From NCBI GenBank assembly GCA_025738555.1, contig JAOVFP010000017.1, positions 2,418,001 through 2,482,000 on the forward strand: a stretch of DNA of 64,000 nucleotides, given 5' to 3'. Source of the stretch: Cyathus striatus (lineage: Eukaryota > Basidiomycota > Agaricomycetes > Agaricales > Nidulariaceae). Shown here piece by piece: positions 56,849 through 64,000 of this stretch (the first letter of the stretch is position 1; each line of letters opens with the position of its first letter). Under the pieces are notes generated by a model, which saw nothing but the letters and a program-made list of their open reading frames with translations, had not been told where the DNA came from and made no database searches. Made by a program: the position numbers and the translations under genes.

Positions 56849-57723
56849 CTAGTCGCAAAAAGTGATTGCTAAATTGACCTATCGAAATATATTCATAAAA
56901 GCCTCCAATATTATAGAGAATAGGTTTGACTTACATTATTTGCCTGACAAGCAACTTGCTTATAGGTCTGGTCGGGCTGGTCGAATGCCCCGAAGCAGTC
57001 GGGGTAGGTGCCTAAAGAAATGCTTGAGTGAGTAATGATTCTCAGCGTTACCATGTTATAAAATGACTTACAGTAAGCTCCACTACCGTCGCAACCGTTG
57101 TAGTAGCTGGAATGAATGTTAGGTATGAAGTGCTATAAGTTACATAAATGGAAGCTATACTGGCCCAAATCCAGACGCTGCAGAGAACGCGTGGCTGAAA
57201 ATTTGTGAGTATGATATAGTGTGTATTGAACTAAAGACACCACTCACGGTGGGATCAAAGAGATATCGGCAGAAGAGCCACTGCCCGGCGAGGTTGGGTT
57301 GATGAGAGTGAGTTCAATCAGAGTGCAACCTTCGCCGTTAAAGCCGCAGCTGCCTGTGATTGAACGGTGTCAATTTCAATTATTGTAATGTAATATGCAA
57401 ATTACCAGTCTGAAGATAGGCAATAGCTGCGGTGAGCGATCCATTAGAAGTGAAGTCGCCACCTGTGGACAGCACGTTGGGGCCTTGAATCAAGGTGGGC
57501 TATAAAATCAATGCGTCAAGTGTCGCTCTTTGCGCAGACATTTTAAACACTAACGGTTCCAAATCCACACCTAGTACAAAAGTGAGTAGTTAGATATGAA
57601 CAGTGTCCTCGCAATAAAATGCGAGACAAACTTGTTGTCAAAGTGAACAGTGTGCGTCTCAGCGTAAACACCTGCGACGAAGGCAAGGACGAGAGCACCG
57701 AAAACTTTGCTGTTGAAGGACAT
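56849..57723 (-). CDS. secreted glycopeptide-type protein (thaumatin-like cysteine framework)
   Basis: Eight exons in under 900 bp: 57723-57632, 57570-57555, 57499-57406, 57353-57248, 57194-57165, 57106-57072, 57011-56935 and 56878-56849, giving about 159 residues. Signal peptide MSFNSKVFGALVLAFVAGV, mature start near AETHTVHF. The mature part reads FDNKCGFGTPTLIQGPNVLS, then GSCGFNGEGCTLIE, YYNGCDGSGAYC, and ends VACQANNVNLAITFCD. It has eight cysteines and matches the style of small secreted glycopeptides common in Agaricomycetes. Frame continuity over seven introns is strong support. Exon 2 is only 16 nt. Intron 5 seems to use a GC donor (GG|GCCAGT) with a normal AG acceptor; no GT fits the frame. 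A TATA box lies 64 bp upstream. Probably extracellular; activity unknown. Confidence 0.8.
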
Positions 57724-57786
57724 TATGAATAGAGGAAGTATCGCTTGAACCAGTAGACGATGCTCTTCGGGTACTCCTCCTTCACC

Positions 57787-57797
57787 TTTTTATATGC
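57787..57797 (-). promoter_or_regulatory. TATA box of the glycopeptide gene
   Basis: Minus strand CATATAAAAAGG-type TATA element about 64 bp upstream of the start codon at 57723, implying a short 5' leader. Confidence 0.55.
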
Positions 57798-58856
57798 CTC
57801 AGCGCGTACTCTGTATTTCTAAATCGCCGTTTCTGGTCCATTGCACAAGGTCAAGAATGGACATCTTGCACGCGTTTCGTATTCTGATGCTGTTTCATGA
57901 AGTCCATGGGTAGCAATCTATACAAGACTTCAAAAATAGATCCACGGAAGAATTTTAAGACATGCATCGGTGATACGACTAGCATATTGTTCAATGATTA
58001 GTACTAAACATACGGGCGCCGTGTCCAATTGAATAAATATCTCTGGTAATAATCGTTGGTGCAGTCAGTTTAACTTATTGTTGATTGAAATCGACCTACT
58101 GAATGGGTCTTTCAGATAAAATATTTGAACCTCATGGAATATATTTGTAGTACCTACGGTACTCACATGTTGCATGGGAGAGTTGCAATTCTCAGAGTGG
58201 CAGTCCAGTCCATTCTTTGAAGACAAAACCGCATTCCAGAGCTTCAAAAATCCTCGCACATCCGCATGTGATTATCTAAGCGAGGTAAATATACTGCACA
58301 GAATAACACTAGCAGCTGTTGGCGGCAGAAGATGATGAGAGTTGGACAGGGTTGATGTCCTAGTCTGAGAAACCACATACCGTACGAATGTAAGTAGAAG
58401 TAATTTATTCTGTGTTGAGGCTATGTCTAGGCGCGTTCACGGCGCTCGATACACCATATGAACGTTGCTGAGAACTGAGCTAGTATCGACATTCGAGGAG
58501 GTGATCGTTAGCTGTCAAAACGTTTAGGCCCTGTTCGGGTGCACTGGCTATTTTCGCTAACGGGGGGGTTACCCAAGGGGCTGTCTTCCGGGTAATTCGC
58601 GAAAGTAACCTATCCCATCACCCTGTGGGAAGTGGCTGTGGCAGTGTGGCCGCGCACGGAAATCATCCTTGAAAGCTTTACCCGGCCTTGACGAAAATAA
58701 AACGAAAACTTCGGTTCTGAATAGTAACCATGTAGACAACGGTCAGATAGCGGGTGCTCTGTCTGCTTATGTCATACGCTTCGGCGGAAGCTCATTAACA
58801 TCGGAGCGGCATGATGCGTAACACGCCTTGAACGCTGTATGTGTCACTCCCACACA
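57798..58856. other. intergenic, no gene seen
   Basis: No supportable gene. A GC-rich stretch at 58525-58700 contains short GGGTTACCC/GGGTAA-type inverted motifs, but I found no matching termini for a transposon. Confidence 0.4.
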
Positions 58857-58990
58857 TGTCTCAACTGACTATCAACTGACTCTCACCTGACTCTCATCTG
58901 ACTCTCAACTAAGTCTCAGAAGTCAGGTTAGACTCTCATCTGACTGTCATTTGACTTTCAATTGAGTCTCAAGAGTCAACTGAGAGTCTC
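58857..58990. repeat. 11-bp minisatellite
   Basis: About ten variant copies of TCAACTGACTC (TCACCTGACTC, TCATCTGACTC, TCAATTGAGTC and others) run head to tail and stop exactly at the LTR edge. The retroelement therefore inserted into, or next to, this repeat. Confidence 0.75.
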
Positions 58991-59754
58991 TGTTACGTAC
59001 CGATTCTCTTCCTGTTTAGAAGTGGTTGCGAAGACACCCGGAGGGTGTGGGAGAACTATAACGGAAACCCGAAGTGAGTACGGGTGCGGGAACGTAGAGC
59101 GGAAGTGCGGAAAGAACCGTGGCTTCAGCTTGTGTGCTGCGCCGCCTGGATATCCCCAGGGAATGGTTCGTATTTCGAGGAAGATGATATGTAACCAAGG
59201 AAGACGTTCCAGAGTATAAGAGAAGGCTTCGCCACTACACTAGGTAGTGGGAGAGAAACCCGAAGGAAAACCCGGAGCGGGTTTCAGAACTTAGAGTAGG
59301 AAGAAAGTGTACAGAGTTGATACGAATACTAAAGACTACCTATTACATCTGGAAGACTACTTATACTAAGTAGGAACCTGTAGATACGAATGTAGAAGTA
59401 TTATACAAAGGACAAGTCAAAGGAGTAAGTAGGAAATGAAGTCTTGGCAAAGCGGAGTAGGGCGCAAATGACGCGCTCAGAATGAAGAATAAGGAACTAA
59501 TCTACAAAGGCCATAATGAAACGTATAAGTAGGAATGGAAGGGAGGAGTAATAGAATGATGACGCGGTGAGGCCGTCATAAGAGAAAGTACGTATCCGGG
59601 ATACCCGATAGAAAACCCGACGGGTTCAGGTACGTTCCCGGGCGGGAACGTCGGGAAGTGTAAACCCGAAGCGGGTACGTTCGGGGAACGGACCGGGTAT
59701 GTTGGAAGGTCACGTGGGAACGTCGGCACGATGTATCCGGACACGGATATAACA
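58991..59754 (-). repeat. 3' LTR of the Ty3/Gypsy element
   Basis: The segment is bounded by TGTTACG at 58991 and ATAACA ending at 59754, so in element orientation (minus) it starts TGTTAT and ends GTAACA, the standard TG...CA LTR form. The polypurine tract abuts its start. At 764 bp it is in the usual LTR range. It contains many ACCCG...CGGGT inverted motifs (59060-59700). The 5' LTR is outside the window, so LTR identity cannot be measured. Confidence 0.75.
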
Positions 59755-59768
59755 GTATCCCCCTTTTA
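59755..59768 (-). other. polypurine tract
   Basis: Minus strand AAAAGGGGGATAC lies directly before the TGTTAT start of the 3' LTR. This is the plus-strand primer site of LTR retroelements and it fixes both the element orientation and the LTR edge. Confidence 0.75.
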
Positions 59769-59803
59769 GGGCCGAGCCCACGAGGTCATACTGTGTGCGA
59801 GAA

Positions 59804-59810
59804 TATATAA
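59804..59810 (+). promoter_or_regulatory. TATA box of the antisense ORF in the retroelement
   Basis: TATATAA stands 93 bp before the plus-strand start codon at 59897 and outside the LTR, suggesting that the antisense ORF has its own promoter. Confidence 0.4.
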
Positions 59811-59896
59811 CTAAAAATAATACAAGAAATCCTATTGGTCAGTAGATGTTCAAATAAGAGAACAAGAGCGCATCTGATTCCTTTCTAACCCCCATC

Positions 59897-61018
59897 ATGG
59901 ATAAGAGTGTCAATCTAGCAAATATTTCTTCGGAAGATTATGCTGCTTTCCTAGCCTATCGTGCGGCCAACCAACAGTCAGAAAATTCGACTCCAGCATC
60001 CGGAGTAGTTCCGGAAAGCCGAGACCAAAGCCGAGGCCTATAAATCCGGCTCCAAGGCGGGAGAACGCCGCGTACGTAGCTGTTCCACCGGCAACACTTC
60101 CCTCTGTTCGTTCCGGGACGGCGGCAAATGCGGTTACGCCGCGGGTCGTAAATCCGCGGAGACGAGTGTCGGGAGTGGGTCGGAAGCGTCGGGAGACGTG
60201 ACGGGTTCTGGATATGAGGCGGAAAGTGGTGGAAACATAGGAAATAGTAAGGGTAAGGGTACAGATGATTCTGGGGAGCCAAAGGAACTACGATACTATC
60301 ATGATGTGCCTTGCATAAACTGTCAGGATCGGGGAACTGAGTGTTATCGCTTGAGGGAGTCAAACAGGTGAGTAAAACATGATTATCGGTCTGTATAGTT
60401 TATAGGAACTCCCTGTAGTGCTTGCGTTGCTTGCGGGGTGCTTAAGGGAAAATGTTCCCTTAGCACTCGAGGCCGGAACAAAGCCGGAACAAGTCCCGTT
60501 CCATCCGGTCCTTCGGAACACTCGGATACTCACATGGGTCCCCCATCCGTTGCGCCATCTCGCCAGTCGTCTCGTCAAAGCATGAAGCGGGCTCGGATCG
60601 ACGACACGGATGATGAGTTGATCCGTCCTTCATCCGCAGTAGCGGGTCCATCGTTCCGATCCTCTAGTGCAAACGATTCTGCTAATCTGGTCTCCTTGTC
60701 CACTTCCATGAATGTCGCAACATCCATCCTAAGCGCGATGCGGCTGCAGAACGATACTATCATCTCTTTGCAAAGGAGATGATCACTCAACTCGGAAACC
60801 TCGCGGATACCAATCGTAAAGTGGTAGGCGAACTTGGTAAGTTGTCGCGAGTAGTTGCCGAAGTATCCAAGCACGTCGTCCATGTTTCCAACATCGAAAC
60901 CCTGCTCGCGGAACGCCTCCGGGATCCGGATGCGTACGAGGAAGTTGTTACGGGTTCCGGGATTGCGTCGGAAGGTGAAGTAGGAGCTCGGGTCGAGTCG
61001 CAGACGCAGAGGGAGTGA
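59897..61018 (+). pseudogene. antisense accessory ORF of the Ty3/Gypsy element, cysteine-cluster protein
   Basis: Lies between pol and the 3' LTR, transcribed against the element. It starts MDKSVNLANISSEDYAAFLA in a good context (CATCATGG). A Gly/Ser-rich part follows, then a first cluster VPCINCQDRGTEC, a likely intron (GTGAGT at 60368 to TATAG near 60402), and a second cluster CSACVACGVLKGKC. The rest is a Ser-rich basic region (RQSMKRARIDDTDDELI) and an amphipathic helix region (LADTNRKVVGELGKLSRVVA). Two or three frame breaks (near 60010, at the intron join, and at 60775-60780) mean this copy is probably dead. The paired C-x2-C clusters suggest nucleic-acid or zinc binding. I do not recognise a named family. 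Confidence 0.5.
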
Positions 61019-61142
61019 TGGAAATGATCGTAACACGTTACCAAAGTTCTAATGTACTTGTATCTCGCTTTTTGGTTGTTATTCGTTGTTTTTGGTTTTT
61101 GTATAAGGTGAAACTGCAAGCGGATAATAAGTAACGTGAAAT

Positions 61143-64000
61143 TTAAGAAATAGGAGTAGGCCCGGGCTTATCCGGATAACGGGAGTGGAACTCTTCAATG
61201 ATATCCGTAGCGTGTTCCAGTTCCGTGGCCGGAAGCCATGAAAACTCTTCATCGGTCCCTTCATACCCTAGCCAGCGTACATAGTACCTCAGTTTGCAAT
61301 GCAAACGACGATCCAGTTTAGAGTCCAAGATTTCCGAGACCTCGTATTCAATATCACCATCAACCTGGACAGGTGGTGGTGGAGGAATAATGCGATCTGG
61401 GATAGTATTTTCAGTATTGGGTTCAAGCATGGATACATGGAATACTGGGTGGACTGCACGAAATTGTTCTGGAAGGCGCAAGGTACGCGAATGCGATCCG
61501 GCAAGTGCGATGACTTCAAAAGGTCCTAGGAACTTTTCTGCAAGTTTCCGGGATGGTCGGGTTGTCCGGAAGTACTCGGCTTTAACGTATACCTTTGTCC
61601 CGACAGGGAATGCGGGTGCGGGTTTGCGACGCGCATCGGCGGGTGCTTGATAACGTTTCTGCGCACTGAGTATTTCGGTCCGAAGCATCTCGTGAAGTTC
61701 CTCGAGGTTTACTGCGAAGTGCCGTGCACGAGCGGAAGTGAGATCACGTTCCGGATGTATCGCAAGGTTCGGGTGATAACCCTTGTTTGCGTAGAACGGT
61801 GAAATTCCTGTGGTTGCGCTCGGTGCATTATTGTAAGCAAATTCAGCAAGAGGTAAAAGATCACACCAGTTATCCTGCTGGTAGTTGCAGTAGGCCCGAA
61901 GGTATTGTTCCAGAGTTTGGTTTGTGCGTTCCGTTTGGCCGTCGCCTTCGGGATGATAACCCGAGGTGAAATGTAAAGTGATGTCGAGGGCCGTACCGAG
62001 GAGCGGAAGAAATGTGACACAAACTCGGAACCACGATCGGAAGTGATGTGTTCCGGGACTCCGTGCTTGGAAAAGACATGAAGTACAAATAGAAGCGCAA
62101 GGTCGGAAGAAGAGCAAGTGGTATGAGTGGGAATGAAGATAGACTGCTTGGAGAAACGATCCACGATAACGAGTATAGAATCATACTTGGAAGCCGATGA
62201 TTTTGGAAGTTGATCTATGAAATCCATAGATATCGAATGCCATGGGCGTCCGGGAACCGGAAGTTGTTTCAGGGTTCCGTACGGGCGGTGGCGCTGTGGT
62301 TTAGAACGCATGCAAGTATTACAAGACTTACAATAGTCCTTTACAAACGTCCGTATAAGCGGCCAAGTATATTCGCGTCGAATTAGCTCGAGGGTCTTGT
62401 TCTGTCCAAGGTGTCCTGAAAGCGGGTGGTCGTGTTTGTACTGTAAAACCCGAAGCCGAAGGGTTCCGGAGTCCGAACATAGATCCGGTTATCTAGACGG
62501 AGGAAACCGTCCGGGGTTACAGTCCAACGATTCTCGGGAGTCCGCATTCGGATAACTGCGACCGGGTCATTAGGGAGAGCTGATAATATGTCAGTATGTA
62601 ACTGTTCAATGTCCATGATGATACTAGCGCGAAGAGCAGGTACAATAAGTGAGGTTGCTCGGAGAGAAGTGATAAGCTGTTCCTGGGTGAACACTGGACG
62701 ATAGTTATGCGGATTGACCTTAGCGTAGTCGCTATCCCCTCTTTAGGGTAGACGTCCCATCGTCTAGTCAGAGCATCCGCTTCGCCCCGAGTTTTCCGGG
62801 TCGAAAGCGGATCACTAGATTGAACTGGGAAAGATACTCGGACCATCGGGCTTGTCGTCGGGACAAGATCTTGGTTGTGGAAAAGTATTCCAAGTTCTTG
62901 TGGTCTGTGACGACATCGATGGGTGAACCGGAACCTTCCAGGTAATGACGCCAGACTTGGAATGCTTCGAAGATAGCAAGCAATTCCTTGTCGTGGGTGT
63001 CGTAGTTTAACTCGGGAGGTGTAAAGGTTCGTGAGTGGAAAGCGATAGGGTGAATCTCGCCATCATCGGAAACTATAGACAGGATAGCAGCCAACGCGTA
63101 ATCCGAAGCGTCGGTTTCCACGATGAGCTGCTTGTCGGGAACCCAATGGGTAAGAATGGGTGCCGACGTGAAAGCGTCCTTAAGTTCAGTGAAAGCGGAA
63201 CGGCATTTTTCCGAGAAGTTCCACGGATTACCCTTCCGGGTAAGGCGGGTGAGCGGAACAACTATGTCGGAATAGTTGTATATAAAACGCCGATAGAAAT
63301 TAGCGAACCCAAGGAAGGATTGAATGTCTTTTACTTTCCTTGGTTCCGGCCATTCTTGAATAGTCTTCACCTTTGTTGGAGACATGGTGAGACCGTTGGG
63401 CGATAGTATATATCCGAGATATTCCACGGATTCCGAGTGGAACTCACACTTATCCGCGCGCGCGTACAACCCGTGCTTCCGGAGTCGACGCAAAACTTCC
63501 CTGACATGTTGGCGATGTTGCGCAAGGTTATCAGAGTATATAAGGATGTCATCCAAATAAACTATGACGCACACATCAAGAAGGTCTTTGAAAACATCGT
63601 TCATGAAGCGTTGGAAACCCGCGGGTGCATTGGAAAGTCCGAAGGGCATGACTAGCCATTCAAAGGATCCATAGCGAGTCCGAAAGCGGTTTTCCATTCA
63701 TCGTCCTCAGCAATGCGGACCAGGTGGTACGCATGACGCAGGTCGATCTTGGTGTAGATACGGGCGCGACGGGGACTGTCGAGCAAATCTGAAATGAGTG
63801 GCAAAGGATAACGATCCTTTTTAGAAATAGCGTTCAACCCGCGGAAATCCACACAAAGCCGAAGCGATCCGTCCTTCTTGCGGACAAAAAGGACGGGAGC
63901 CCCGTGCGGAGAGCGTGAAGGTTGAATAAATCCGATCCGGATATGTTCATCGATGAATTCCCGAAGAGCGGAAAGCTCGGATTGGGAAAGGGAATAGATC
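61143..64000 (-). pseudogene. pol: pol polyprotein remnant: RT, RNase H, integrase, chromodomain
   Basis: Blocks on the minus strand: [18 protein letters not shown] and [20 protein letters not shown] with the RT catalytic YLDD (VIVYLDDILIYS) at 63540-63860; the connection FLGFANFYRRFI; RNase H with VETDASDYALAAILS and ELNYDTHDKELLAI; and integrase with its zinc-finger part broken near 62300-62480. The integrase core follows with SMDFIDQLP, TSDRGSEF and HPEGDGQTERTNQTLEQYLR (the D,D,E residues), then a C-terminal VFHVSMLEP segment and a chromodomain YEVSEILDSKL...YYVRWLGYEGTDEEFSWLPA, with a stop near 61143. Frameshifts occur near 63690, 62795, 62735, 62480 and 61995, each a small indel with the other frame continuing the family sequence. 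The 5' end is cut by the window. Confidence 0.9.

Larger units (their letters stand above)
58991..64000 (-). mobile_element. Ty3/Gypsy chromovirus-type LTR retrotransposon, 3' part
   Basis: From the right edge of the window leftwards (element 5' to 3'): reverse transcriptase, RNase H, integrase, chromodomain, an antisense ORF, polypurine tract and LTR. The pol order RT-RH-INT and the C-terminal chromodomain place it in the chromovirus branch of Ty3/Gypsy. The gag, protease and 5' LTR lie beyond 64000. Multiple frameshifts show this copy cannot move by itself. Confidence 0.9.

Noticed and set aside
58525..58720. possible transposon end starting TAGGCCCTGTTCGGGTGC
   Set aside because: No inverted partner or target duplication could be found nearby.
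1..64000. CRISPR arrays, operons, ribosome binding sites, riboswitches
   Set aside because: The window is eukaryotic (spliced genes, nuclear tRNA intron, Pol III terminator); no regular spacer-repeat array or bacterial signal was seen.

Overview
The window looks like a gene-poor stretch of a basidiomycete genome, most likely an Agaricomycete (mushroom-forming fungus). The reasons are short GT-AG introns (about 50-70 nt) in nearly every gene, gene families typical of that class (a DUF6533-type multi-pass membrane protein cluster, a secreted glycopeptide-type protein, a CYP450, an F-box protein), an intron-containing tRNA-Trp, and a chromodomain Ty3/Gypsy element. No species can be named from the sequence alone.

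Layout. 1-2.2 kb: a non-autonomous Mutator-like transposon with about 250 bp terminal inverted repeats and a 9-bp target duplication. 2.65-3.67 kb: a single-pass membrane protein gene (minus). 3.7-12.4 kb: mostly empty, with a broken coiled-coil gene near 7.5-8.0 kb and a very small secreted CBM1 protein at 9.2-9.5 kb. 12.4-17.4 kb: two paralogous genes of unknown function, separated by repeats and a decayed copy of a TIM50 exon. 17.4-22.6 kb: repeat-rich, no gene. 22.6-26.1 kb: TIM50 (minus), with one intron swollen to 1.3 kb by repeats. 26.9-37.8 kb: one dead and two fuller copies of a DUF6533-type gene, with 5.5 kb of low-information DNA between the last two. 38.5-39.5 kb: a short-chain dehydrogenase. 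39.7-40.7 kb: a hAT-type element with perfect 8-bp target duplications, followed by tRNA-Trp(CCA). 44.6-45.1 kb: a small hypothetical gene. 45.5-47.2 kb: inositol-1-phosphate synthase (INO1). 47.7-48.1 kb: a 408-bp hAT-type MITE. 50.4-51.4 kb: two tandem duplications. 52.0-54.8 kb: an F-box/cysteine-cluster nuclear protein gene (minus). 55.2-56.8 kb: a P450 pseudogene. 56.8-57.7 kb: an eight-exon secreted glycopeptide-type gene. 58.9 kb to the end: the 3' part of a decaying chromoviral Ty3/Gypsy element on the minus strand, carrying an extra antisense cysteine-cluster ORF between pol and the 3' LTR.

Housekeeping content is limited to TIM50 (mitochondrial protein import), INO1 (inositol synthesis) and tRNA-Trp. 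The remaining genes are secreted, membrane or lineage-specific types, several of them duplicated or broken. The genes do not form one pathway. The clearest theme is repeat turnover: at least four transposon classes (MULE-like, two hAT-like, Ty3/Gypsy), a SINE-like dispersed repeat concentrated at 10-25 kb, and local tandem duplications. Splice structures were worked out by hand from GT/AG sites and reading frame; none has transcript support here.
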